Assembly: GCA_041399155.1 (NCBI GenBank)
Contig: JAWKTI010000003.1
Span: 62,001 to 126,000 of the forward strand
Source: Zavarzinella sp.
GTDB taxonomy: Bacteria > Planctomycetota > Planctomycetia > Gemmatales > Gemmataceae
Length of the DNA stretch: 64,000 bases
Reading direction: 5' to 3'
The notes beneath the pieces were generated by a model. That model was given only the letters and a program-made list of their open reading frames with translations, was not told the origin of the DNA and did not search any database. This document shows, piece by piece, positions 45,805 through 54,790 of the stretch. Position 1 is the first letter of the stretch; each line of letters opens with the position of its first letter. The position numbers and the translations under genes were made by a program.

Positions 45805-46440
45805 ATGACCGTTGCAGACATTCGCAAAGAATATACCCAGCAGGAACTGACCGAAGACAGCGTGCTGGAAAGCCCATTTGCCCAGTTCGATCAGTGGTTT
45901 AATCAGTCACTTGCTGCGAATGTGCCAGAGCCTAACGCAATGACGTTGGCCACAGTCAACGAAAGTGGGCAGCCATCCGCCAGGATCGTGTTGTTGAAAG
46001 GATACGATGTGCGTGGGCTGAAGTTCTTCACGAACTATCTCAGCCGTAAAGGTTTAGAACTTGCGGGTAATCCCCATGCCGCACTGGTATTTTTTTGGCC
46101 AGAACTGGAACGCCAGGTGCGTATCGAAGGCACTGTGGTAAAGGTTTCGGAAGAGGAATCGGACGAATACTACCACAGCAGGCCACGCAACAGCAGGCTG
46201 GGTGCGTGGGCATCTCAGCAAAGCGAAGTGTTAACAACCAGAGAGGAACTGGCCGCACGCCAGGAAGAATTCGACCGTCGTTACGCGGGGCAGGAAATTC
46301 CCCGCCCCCCACATTGGGGTGGGTATATCCTGCAGCCAGTGATGTTTGAATTCTGGCAGGGAAGACCAAGCCGCCTGCACGACCGCATCGTTTATCAATG
46401 GCAGGCAGGTAGTTGGCACCGACTGCGGCTATCCCCATGA
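45805..46440 (+). CDS. pdxH: pyridoxamine / pyridoxine 5'-phosphate oxidase
   Basis: An FMN-dependent enzyme that makes pyridoxal 5'-phosphate. The 211-residue length is typical. FMN and substrate contacts are visible in PSARIVLLKGYDVRGLKFFTNYLSRKG, ALVFFWPELERQVRIEGTV, EYYHSRPRNSRLGAWAS and HWGGYILQPVMFEFWQGRPSRLHDR, ending in WHRLRLSP. The ATG follows a structured leader. The next gene starts 53 bp downstream on the same strand. Confidence 0.96.
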   Translation: MTVADIRKEYTQQELTEDSVLESPFAQFDQWFNQSLAANVPEPNAMTLATVNESGQPSARIVLLKGYDVRGLKFFTNYLSRKGLELAGNPHAALVFFWPELERQVRIEGTVVKVSEEESDEYYHSRPRNSRLGAWASQQSEVLTTREELAARQEEFDRRYAGQEIPRPPHWGGYILQPVMFEFWQGRPSRLHDRIVYQWQAGSWHRLRLSP

Positions 46441-46493
46441 GTGTTTCAAGCAATTTAGTTCAGCATCTTTCAATTGAATAAGGAACAGAACTG

Positions 46494-47699
46494 ATGCACC
46501 GAAGAGAATTTCTAGCTGCTTCTGCAGGCATGCTCGCAGCGTTTGGGATTAGCAATACCGCAGAACCAAAACGAATTATTCTGCGCTCATCATGGCAAAC
46601 GGAAAATATTGGCGACATTGCCCACACACCTGGGATGCTGACCTTACTGGAAGAACACCGCCAGCAGGATGTGGTAACTCTCTGGCCCAGTGGTCTGAGT
46701 GAAGATGTAGAGCGATTGTTGCTGAAACGTTTTCCCAAGCTAACCATCGTCAAAACTACTGCGGAAAAACAAGCCGCACTCCAGGCGTGCGACTTTTTTC
46801 TGCACGGTTCTGGCCCAGGACTGGTGGGAGCGAAAGATACTGAACTGGCACGCACCGCGGGCAAGCCTTACGGTTTTGCAGGTGTAACACTTTCCGATGC
46901 AGAATTGAAAACGCACCGCGAACTGCTGGCGAATGCCAAATTTGTTTACACTCGGGATAGCGATTCTCTGAAGGCACTGCAGGCCACAGGCATCAAAGGC
47001 CCCACAATGGCATTCGGGCCGGATGCCACCTTCGCCCTGGATATCCATGATGAGAGTGCTGCGGATAAATTGCTCAAAAAGTATCAATTGGAAGCGGGAA
47101 AGTTTCTCTGTGCCATTCCCCGCCTGCGCTGGACACCTTATTGGGAGATTCGTCCGGAACGGGTGAAGCCCAACCCAGAACGCAGTGCGGTGAACGAGGC
47201 TTTTGCCGAACGCGACCACGCCAAGATGCGGGAAGCCATAATTGCCTGGGTAACCAAGTTTGAACAAAAAGTGTTTCTGGTTCCTGAGATGACCTATGCG
47301 GTCACTCGGTTAAAGCCATTACTGTTTGATCCGTTGCCAGAAAAAATTAAGCAGCACGTGGTAGTCATGGATCGTTACTGGTTGACTGCTGAGGCTGCCA
47401 GCGTTTACGCACGTGCGGCTGCGATGATCAGTTTCGAACAGCACTCACCCATTATTGCCGTTGCGAATGGTACACCGGCGATGCTGCTGCGGCAGCCCAC
47501 TGATACCAGGAAAGGGCAGATGTGGCGTGATATCGGACTGGATCGCTGGATTTTTGAAATTGATGATGCCACGGGTACCCAGATTGCTGATCGTTTGCTG
47601 GAACTAGGGAGTGATTTGCCCAAGGCACGCGAAGTAACAAAAAAAGCTCACCAATTCACTTTGGAGAAAATGGGCAAAATGGTGGCTGCGATTGGCTGA
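46494..47699 (+). CDS. exported polysaccharide pyruvyl transferase-like protein
   Basis: A 401-residue protein starting HRREFLAASAGMLAAFGIS, a twin-arginine-type signal. The rest matches the polysaccharide pyruvyl transferase family: SSWQTENIGDIAHTPGMLTLL, FFLHGSGPGLVG, FVYTRDSDSLKALQATG, FGPDATFALDI, FLVPEMTY and VYARAAAMISFEQHSPIIAVANGTPAML. Members normally act in the cytoplasm with phosphoenolpyruvate, so export is odd. Either the signal is not functional or the domain does something else. A few signal-bearing versions in planctomycetes would support the latter. Confidence 0.8.
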   Translation: MHRREFLAASAGMLAAFGISNTAEPKRIILRSSWQTENIGDIAHTPGMLTLLEEHRQQDVVTLWPSGLSEDVERLLLKRFPKLTIVKTTAEKQAALQACDFFLHGSGPGLVGAKDTELARTAGKPYGFAGVTLSDAELKTHRELLANAKFVYTRDSDSLKALQATGIKGPTMAFGPDATFALDIHDESAADKLLKKYQLEAGKFLCAIPRLRWTPYWEIRPERVKPNPERSAVNEAFAERDHAKMREAIIAWVTKFEQKVFLVPEMTYAVTRLKPLLFDPLPEKIKQHVVVMDRYWLTAEAASVYARAAAMISFEQHSPIIAVANGTPAMLLRQPTDTRKGQMWRDIGLDRWIFEIDDATGTQIADRLLELGSDLPKAREVTKKAHQFTLEKMGKMVAAIG

Positions 47700-47852
47700 G
47701 CCAGGCATCTTGCTTCGCACCTTACTGATCAGATTCTGACACATTAGGCAAACTGGACAATCTTTCTTTAACAGTTCATCCAGTTGACCTTGCTTAACTT
47801 ATCCATTTCGTTATTGTGGGGAAAATTTTCCAGCCACTCGTGGGGAAACTCG

Positions 47853-50321
47853 ATGCGCGCACCCGTACTGATTGCTGAATCACCTCAAACATTGGGGCAC
47901 GGTCCACGTTTTCTGGCCCCACCCAATCGCAAGGTGGATAGTGCCACTGCAGCCCATTACATTGGTCGGGCACGCGATGTGGAAGATGATGTAGAAGAAA
48001 TTGAAGGTGACGATTTCCTGGCGGTCCGTCATACCATTGAATTGGAAGATGGCGAAAGCGGCACCGAGACACTGGTGCTGGCTGGGCTGGAAGTGGAGAA
48101 ACTGGATGACGCTCAGCGTGATGAATTGCTGGAGCAACTGCACGAACGTCTGGAAGTGTTAGGTGATGCGATGGCCGCGGTGGATTGGGATATTGCCCGC
48201 CACCAGTTTGTTGTGGAAATCGGAGAATTGGAAGAATTTCACGAATCGGCCTGGGATGATCTCCCACGTGGGGGGTATTGGGCAAATTTATTACAGAACA
48301 GTCAGCGAACGCTCAATTCCAGTCCGTTGCTGCAGGAAAAAGTGGCAGAACCTGCCCCAATGATTGTGGCCATGCCGGAAAAAGAACTCGTTTCTGAACC
48401 GATCATCCCACCAGTGCTTGAACGCATTACTGCTGAAGAAACCACTTCCACGAAGACGATTATCACCCGCGAAAAAATCGTGGAAACTATTGTGGAAGAA
48501 CGCACTCGGCCACACGAAACAACACCCATACTGCATATGCATGTGGAACCACCGAAAGAGGAAATTGTTGCAGAACTGGAAACTGAAGAGGAAGAACAAG
48601 AAGAACCCATCGCAGATCAGCCACCCGAAACAGTGGCGGACCTGGCGATACTTCGCCGAGTGGAGGTAAAACCACTGGTTGTAACTCCGATGACCGTGGA
48701 GCCTTTGAAGGTAAAGCCACTGGAGCAGTCACCCAAGGCAGTTGAAAAGAAACCCGTGGAAGAACCTGTCAAGCCCGCGCCCACGCCAAAGAAAGCTCCG
48801 GAGCCAGCAGCCAAACCCGAACCAGTTGCAAAGGCCCCAGTACCCATCTATCGTGGGACGGACAAGCCCAAGAAAGAACCTATTCAGTATGAAGATCGCT
48901 TACCCACAGAGCCTGTTAAACAACATGCAGAACGGGTCAGTGAGTCAATCGATCGTAGTCGCTCGCTGCTTGATCCGGTGCCGGAGCAGAAAGTCCCCGG
49001 TGTCATCGGTATTACCAATCGTGCAGATGAAACGCCCACCCCACCAAAGGTGGTGTATCGCACTCGCCTGTTTCCGTGGTACCTGGTGGTAATGCTGGCT
49101 ACCGCAATCGGCATGTATCTGTGGGTGATTGATACAACGTGGAATCAGAAGGTCACGATTACATCGTACCGCCCATCGCGTGAAGTTGTTAAGCGGATTG
49201 AAGTGCCTGTCGAAAAAATCGTTGAAAAAATCGTACAGGTGCCCGTAGAGAAAATTGTCGAGAAACGAGTCGAAGTACCTGTCGAAAAAATCGTACAGGT
49301 GCCCGTAGAAAAAATTGTCGAAAAACGAGTCGAAGTACCTGTCGAAAAAATTGTCAAAGTGCCAGCTAAGGATACCAGCAAAGAAGATCAGTGGGCCTTT
49401 TTTCAGCAGCAATATTCTCAATTAATGCGAACTGAAGATATCACAGGTGCGGCATATTTACTGAATCAGTCAGCAAAATTCCTGCCCGCATGGAAAGATA
49501 TGGTCCCACTTGATTTAAGTATTTTCAAGAAAACGTATGCCGATGGGATCGAAGCAGCACTGAAAAAGCGGATTGATCTGGATAATGCCACGCACCAATT
49601 CAGCCGCGCGTACGATCATCTCGATGCCTTCGCTGATTCCCCGGATGTACAGAAATTATTACCACCAGGGGAGCAGCTTCGCCTGCGTTCCAAGTTTTTG
49701 CCTGTGATCGAGACGGAAGAAGATCGCTACCACTACGAACAATTAGTCAAGCAGGTCAATGCACCAGTTGCGAATGATCAGGCACTTCAGGTGGCTTTGG
49801 CAAAGTATCTGTCGTTGCCACGTCGGGTGAAGATGCACGACCAGGCATTGAAAGTAGTGGAATACCTGCTGTGGGAGAAAAATGGCCGTCCCACCCAGAC
49901 TGCAGTGACAATTCAATGGGGAAATCTGCCCGCCCGCGAAACCCAGATTCAGATGGAACTGGGCAAAAATCTGGATGGCACCCCAAAGAAACTATTGGCA
50001 CGCACCGCAGTACCCGAACGTGGGAAAACCTGGACCGAAACCATCCCCTGGGATTCAGACAAGGGGGATATGACTGGTTATCGTATCTCGATTATTCGCC
50101 CCACAACTGCGGTGGAAGGGTTTGCCGAATTTACCGATTCCAAGCGTGAAGTGTTTTATTCCGAACCTGGACAATCGAAACAAACCGTGGTTGCCCAGGA
50201 ACCCGCAACCGGCACCAAGGTAATGGTCGATATCATTGGTAAACTGGATAAACCGGTATTGCCACCCTGGGATAAAACCACGCTGGCTGTGCCGGTTGCT
50301 TTACCCAAGGTCGGGCCGTGA
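47853..50321 (+). CDS. single-span membrane protein with VEKIV repeat linker
   Basis: About 822 residues from the ATG at 47853 (GGGGAAACTCG before it). Not recognised. Residues 1-190 are acidic and helical. Residues 190-400 are a low-complexity Pro/Glu/Lys region (VEKKPVEEPVKPAPTPKKAPEPAAKPEP). One membrane helix lies near 407-427 (FPWYLVVMLATAIGMYLWVI). Residues 449-505 repeat VPVEKIVEKRVEVPVEKIVQ. The C-terminal 310 residues are a helical domain followed by a beta domain. It resembles a spacer-bearing envelope protein. The last bases overlap the start of the next gene, so the two are translationally coupled. Confidence 0.7.
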   Translation: MRAPVLIAESPQTLGHGPRFLAPPNRKVDSATAAHYIGRARDVEDDVEEIEGDDFLAVRHTIELEDGESGTETLVLAGLEVEKLDDAQRDELLEQLHERLEVLGDAMAAVDWDIARHQFVVEIGELEEFHESAWDDLPRGGYWANLLQNSQRTLNSSPLLQEKVAEPAPMIVAMPEKELVSEPIIPPVLERITAEETTSTKTIITREKIVETIVEERTRPHETTPILHMHVEPPKEEIVAELETEEEEQEEPIADQPPETVADLAILRRVEVKPLVVTPMTVEPLKVKPLEQSPKAVEKKPVEEPVKPAPTPKKAPEPAAKPEPVAKAPVPIYRGTDKPKKEPIQYEDRLPTEPVKQHAERVSESIDRSRSLLDPVPEQKVPGVIGITNRADETPTPPKVVYRTRLFPWYLVVMLATAIGMYLWVIDTTWNQKVTITSYRPSREVVKRIEVPVEKIVEKIVQVPVEKIVEKRVEVPVEKIVQVPVEKIVEKRVEVPVEKIVKVPAKDTSKEDQWAFFQQQYSQLMRTEDITGAAYLLNQSAKFLPAWKDMVPLDLSIFKKTYADGIEAALKKRIDLDNATHQFSRAYDHLDAFADSPDVQKLLPPGEQLRLRSKFLPVIETEEDRYHYEQLVKQVNAPVANDQALQVALAKYLSLPRRVKMHDQALKVVEYLLWEKNGRPTQTAVTIQWGNLPARETQIQMELGKNLDGTPKKLLARTAVPERGKTWTETIPWDSDKGDMTGYRISIIRPTTAVEGFAEFTDSKREVFYSEPGQSKQTVVAQEPATGTKVMVDIIGKLDKPVLPPWDKTTLAVPVALPKVGP
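49231..49350 (+). repeat. 60-bp tandem repeat inside the membrane protein gene
   Basis: 49231-49290 and 49291-49350 match at 58 of 60 positions, and a related partial copy begins before and another after. Each unit encodes 20 residues of the VPVEKIV / EKRVE linker. The near identity at silent positions implies recent duplication. Confidence 0.95.
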
Positions 50322-51232
50322 ATAAGCTGGCAATCTCTGCAATCGTCGTCGCTTTCCTCTCTTTAACTGGTGCTGCTGTCACCCTCTACTGGGTTTCCAA
50401 TAACGATCCCATAGATCAATCCGAAACTCAGGCCGCCGCAGCCCAGAAGGATGCATTTTTAGAACTGGTGGGCAGCCTGAAAACGGATGAACAGCAATTT
50501 CTTACTGAAATGCAGGAAATTGTGGAATCATCCAGCTTTCCGTGGTCGGTAAGTGACGCAAAGTTAGTGCTGGATGCCACTGGAAAGTTTCCCTCTCGTG
50601 AGAAGTTGTTTGCTATCGATCACGTGACTGCGTTCACGATGTCATTGCCCAATCAAACGGAAGATCCTTTCCATTTTGTCAGTGCTGAAGACAAACGCCT
50701 GATTCAACTGCATGTGGGCGGCACCTGGAATCGTACGCGGGTACTTGAAGTGCGGAATGCCCTGGCGAAAATTGCCCCCACTTTCAAGGTGCTGGCATCC
50801 CCACCGGATTGGGAAGTGGAATCTCGTGGCGGCCCACGTCCCCAGTTGGCATATCTGGAATGGTTGGAATCAGCCCACAAAGAGGTATCTGCTGGGGTGC
50901 GTCTGACGAAATTGGAACAGTGTTCGATTCCAGCATTCAGCACATTGGACGCACAGTTATTGCGGCACATGGCAGCAGTGTGGAACTGCCCGGCAGCTAA
51001 AAAGGCATTTCCCCCAGAACTGTTTGGAAATTTGTATGAGGGAAATCGCTTAGTTGCACTGCCTCCAAGTTTGAAGACGTATGAAGCACTGATCAGTCAG
51101 CGTGTCATGAATGAAAGGCAACAATTGTTCGGTGGGGAACCTTCCGAAGAAGCAATTAGTGCGTTGAACGAGATTTATGGGATCCGCATGGGCCAGTTTC
51201 TGGAAACTGTCGCCGGTTTTCCACATCAATAG
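50318..51232 (+). CDS. hypothetical membrane-anchored protein coupled to its upstream neighbour
   Basis: A 304-residue protein whose GTG start overlaps the upstream stop codon (GTGA). An N-terminal anchor or signal (LAISAIVVAFLSLTGAAVTLYWV) is followed by a mostly helical domain, with DAKLVLDATGKFPSREKLFAIDHVTAF and RLIQLHVGGTWNRTRVLEVRNALAKI in the middle. No family recognised. Tight coupling with the repeat-linker membrane protein suggests that they work together in the envelope. Confidence 0.65.
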   Translation: MNKLAISAIVVAFLSLTGAAVTLYWVSNNDPIDQSETQAAAAQKDAFLELVGSLKTDEQQFLTEMQEIVESSSFPWSVSDAKLVLDATGKFPSREKLFAIDHVTAFTMSLPNQTEDPFHFVSAEDKRLIQLHVGGTWNRTRVLEVRNALAKIAPTFKVLASPPDWEVESRGGPRPQLAYLEWLESAHKEVSAGVRLTKLEQCSIPAFSTLDAQLLRHMAAVWNCPAAKKAFPPELFGNLYEGNRLVALPPSLKTYEALISQRVMNERQQLFGGEPSEEAISALNEIYGIRMGQFLETVAGFPHQ

Positions 51233-51333
51233 TGTCAGCACTTTCTTCAGCAATCAACCGATCTTCAAAGCACAAATCGCTTTCTATTGTCTAGGATAAT
51301 GAATGAGAATATATTCATGATCCTGAGGACAGG

Positions 51334-52736
51334 ATGCATCTGATTTCAAAAACTTCAATAACGTTGCTGTTGAGTTTCCTTCCGTGTCTTCCTCTCGTTG
51401 GTGCAGAACTGATCGACGATGTTCCTACGTTACAGAAGCGATTACAATCTGCCAAGGCAGGCGAACTACTGGAGTTGGGGGCAGGAAAGTTTGTCATCCC
51501 TGGTTCAATCAGCATCCCCAGCGGTGTGCAGTTGAAAGGCGCTGGGATTGATCAGACGATCTTGCTGCCCCACCCAGATTGGCAGCCAGCCACCACAAGT
51601 TTGCCAGATCCTGAAATGAAATTACAGGGTCTGGATCGCACCGCATACCTGTTACAAATCGCGGACAAAGGGGAAAAAGTTCAGATCAGTCACCTGACAT
51701 TACAGGGGCCCCAGGTGCATGGAGCCCTCTTTGCCTGGCAGCCAAAAGGACTGCATCTTCATCATGTCAAAATTGAAAACACTTTATGGTCAGGTATTCG
51801 CACATTTGGAATGTCGCAGGCAAAAATCCACGATTGTATTTTTGTCAATGCCGGTGGGAAATGGTCGAAAGGCCAGCCATCCACAAAAGGTGGTATTACA
51901 GGAGGGGCATTTTTGCTATCTGGATGTCTGATACGGAAATTTTCAACAATCGATTTCTACGGACAAAAGAGGAAAAAGGGTACGAGTACTACGGCATCAA
52001 GGTGCGACAAGCGAAACGTTGTCGCATGCATCACAATACGATTGAAGTGAATTTTTCAATGGAGTTCCCGTTCAAGAACGATGAAGATAACGAAATTGAT
52101 CACAATGTTTTGCACGGTACGATTTCGATACCAAAGTATGCTGGTGGTGCAGTACCGAAAAGTGGAAAAACATTTCATATCCACCATAACTGGTTTCGCG
52201 ACAGCTATTCGATTGAGTTTGTGCGAAATGGTGTTGAAATTGACCACAACCTTTTTGACTTCGACCTAAAGAAAGACCACGGCAATCTGATTTCAGGATT
52301 TGGGCAAGCTGCTGCAAAAGGCCCAGCAACTTTTCACCACAATCTTGTGAATAACCCAGGGCGTGGTGTCATCTGGATTAACGAAGTTTATAACTATCTG
52401 GCTGTTCGAAACAACCATATTCGCACCCAAACGACTGCAACTCCACGCAAGGAAGGTCTGTTTGGCTTCAATAAAGAATCCGATTTTTCTACGATCGAAA
52501 TTTCTGACAACATTATTGAATGCATCGGGGAGAGTCGTCCTTTACTGCGGAATGAAGCAAGTTATCTGGCAAAGATTGAAAATAACCGACTGAGCAATGT
52601 CGCTGACAGTGGGAAGTATGAAAATAAAAAATTGAATCGTCCTGTAGGACCCGGTACCGCTACCCCTTTTCGTTGCGGTGTGGCTGGGGAATACCTGGTC
52701 GATGGTTGGAAGGTGTCTCTGATGAAAAGAGATTGA
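51334..52736 (+). pseudogene. secreted right-handed parallel beta-helix protein, one frameshift
   Basis: About 467 residues. A signal peptide (ITLLLSFLPCLPLVGAELI) is followed by the typical start of beta-helix proteins (VPTLQKRLQSAKAGELLELGAGKFVIPGSISIPSGVQLKGAG). Repeating coils follow (LHLHHVKIENTLWSGIRTFGMSQAKIHDCIFVN, RCRMHHNTIEVN, FHIHHNWFRDSY, FHHNLVNN, IEISDNIIECIG). Near 51905 the frame breaks; the continuation IFAIWMSDTEIFNNRF is restored by one base change in the GGAGGGG run. Such proteins often bind or cleave polysaccharides, but no catalytic set is apparent. It is convergent with dnaA, 10 bp apart. Confidence 0.82.
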
Positions 52737-52746
52737 GGATTTTTGA

Positions 52747-54243
52747 TTAGATGAGTCCCAGTTCTCGTTCAATGCGCTGGATCAGGTCTTTAATCCGCCA
52801 TTCACGGTCACCACAGCGGATCCGTTCATTCTTGTCGAGCCAGCCACGTACTTTTTTCTCGGCCGCAACTGCCCCACTGTGGGTCTTGTTGCCATAGTGC
52901 CTGCTGATTTCCTGAAACGTCGCAGGAGTATGCTTACGCGACAGGTAAATCGTCAACATCCGGGCATGACTGACCGACCATGCCTTACTGCGGGAACGTA
53001 AACTACTCAGGCCAATATTCACCACACTGCAAATGGCGACTTCAATCTGCTCCAGAGTGATTGTTTTCGCTGATTGCTTTAACAGATCACCCAACGCATC
53101 TTTCGCCAGCTCCAGGTTGATCGTTTTGCCCGAGACGCGTGCATAGTGCTTCAAAGTATTGATGGCACCTTCAATCTCGCGAATATTACCCCGCAGACGG
53201 GATGCCAGGTACTTCAGCACCTTTTCCGGAATGCTGATCCCGGCGGTTGCCATTTTCGACCGCATCACCTGCAGACGCGTTTTTTCGTCGGGTGGAAGCA
53301 CACCAACAATGGTGCCCCCAGTCAGACGATCCAGCAGCTCGGGCATCAGGTCTTCACAAAACCGTGGGTGACAATCCATCGTCACAACAATCTGACAACC
53401 ATCAGAAAGAAGGTTATCAAACGTGTGCAGAAACTCTACCTGGGTCTTCTCTTTCCCCACAAGGAAGTTCAGATCATCCACCAACAGTGCAGCACAATTG
53501 CGAAACTGTCGCCGAAACTGGCTTTGTTTGCTCTTGTGCATGGATGAAACGAAGCGATTGACAAAATCCTCTGCCGCCAGGCACATGATCTGACCATCGT
53601 TAAACTTTCGTTTCAATCCAACATACACCCCATCCAGCAGGTGGGATTTCCCAGTGCCTGTAGGGCCGTAAATCACCAGTGGGTTGGCATCCTGGGCAGG
53701 ATCATCCACCACACTCTGTGCCGCAGCCAAAGCCAAACGGTTACAATCGCCCGCGACAAAATCGTTCAACGTTTTCCAGCGTCGACTCCCCACCGTTTTT
53801 CGAGGTGGTTTCGTCGTCTTACCAGAACGAAGTTTCGAGCTTGCAGCATGTCCTGGCTCAGTTAATGGCTGAGTTGCAACAGCTTTTGCCTTCGCAGTTT
53901 TACGTTTGCCAGCTGTGGCATGAGCCTGCTCGTCCTGACGAGCTTGCTGAAACAGTTGCGGGTCGACACCAAATCGACATTGAACCGGCATTCCGAGAAT
54001 CTCTTCTGCCGATTCCACAATGTCTACTGTGAAGGTCTTCTGTATCCAGTCCGAGTAATAGTTATTCCGGGCACCAACTGTAATGATACCATCCTGGAAT
54101 GAAAACTTGGCATTATCCAAAAACCATAGGTCATATCGCTTTCCAATGCGGCGGCGGAGTGCTTCCGCCATGGTTGCATTCAAATCACCATTTTCACGAC
54201 CACGCGGACCAACCTCGTGTTCGGTCTCAAGTTGCGACGGCAC
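52747..54243 (-). CDS. dnaA: chromosomal replication initiator protein DnaA
   Basis: A 498-residue DnaA. Domain I is near residues 20-95, followed by a basic linker rich in Lys and Ala. The AAA+ ATPase has Walker A GPTGTGKSHL (about residue 191), Walker B ALLVDDLNFL and the arginine-finger region MPELLDRLTGG. Domain IV (about 400-498) has YLSRKHTPATFQEISRHYGNKTHSGAVAAEKKVRGWL. The usual GGRDHTTV DNA-contact loop is NKTHSGAV here, so origin recognition may be altered. dnaN is not adjacent, which is common in planctomycetes. Confidence 0.92.
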   Translation of the reverse strand: MPSQLETEHEVGPRGRENGDLNATMAEALRRRIGKRYDLWFLDNAKFSFQDGIITVGARNNYYSDWIQKTFTVDIVESAEEILGMPVQCRFGVDPQLFQQARQDEQAHATAGKRKTAKAKAVATQPLTEPGHAASSKLRSGKTTKPPRKTVGSRRWKTLNDFVAGDCNRLALAAAQSVVDDPAQDANPLVIYGPTGTGKSHLLDGVYVGLKRKFNDGQIMCLAAEDFVNRFVSSMHKSKQSQFRRQFRNCAALLVDDLNFLVGKEKTQVEFLHTFDNLLSDGCQIVVTMDCHPRFCEDLMPELLDRLTGGTIVGVLPPDEKTRLQVMRSKMATAGISIPEKVLKYLASRLRGNIREIEGAINTLKHYARVSGKTINLELAKDALGDLLKQSAKTITLEQIEVAICSVVNIGLSSLRSRSKAWSVSHARMLTIYLSRKHTPATFQEISRHYGNKTHSGAVAAEKKVRGWLDKNERIRCGDREWRIKDLIQRIERELGLI

Positions 54244-54790
54244 GGAATCTCTCCCGATTTGGCAGTGCAGATCAATTGCACCGGCTCAAGAGAGGACTTA
54301 CTTGTCGGATCGGTTGGGAGACCGATATGTCGACGGCTCGGAATTACCTTGGGTAGGCAGGATATATTCTGGAACCTAGACGGGAAGATGCAGCAAAAAG
54401 AATCTTTAGAAATATGATCGAATCAAGAAATTTTGAAGATAATCCGCACAACCAATGGAAGTAATTTCTTCGAAAATCTGCGATATGAAACCTTGCAGGC
54501 TGGTTCTAATTACTGGATATGACGGGATTTAGGGAAAAAGTGGCCCAGAAATGTGTACACAAGTTCAAAAAATGATGCTCTTTTGAGCGTTAAAATGAAA
54601 ATCCGTTCACTAATTTCGTTAAAATGAAATTTTGGTTATTTTATGGTTAATTCGCACTAATTGGCACAAGAATTGATGTAAGTTCTTACGCACGAACCAC
54701 CTGCTGTCTGTGGGAACACCGCGTTTGCCCAACCATGGTGCGGTGCATACCATAACGATAGTTCTGTTTGGCACCCACTTCGGAGATATC
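54244..54790. other. dnaA upstream region, candidate origin
   Basis: A 547-bp gap between divergent dnaA and peptidase genes, the longest in the window. The right half is AT-rich. It contains a 13-bp direct repeat CGTTAAAATGAAA (54588-54600 and 54617-54629), the palindrome TGTGTACACA (54552-54561) and several TTAA and TTTT runs. I see no canonical TTATCCACA box. A position next to dnaA and an AT-rich repeat make it an origin or dnaA autoregulation candidate, but the evidence is limited. Confidence 0.35.

Noticed and set aside
49198..49365. Repeat block considered as a CRISPR-like array
   Set aside because: Units are contiguous without spacers, and the whole block is in frame within a membrane protein gene.
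54244..54790. Canonical DnaA boxes upstream of dnaA
   Set aside because: No TTATCCACA or close variant was found by eye; only the palindrome TGTGTACACA and AT-rich repeats are present.
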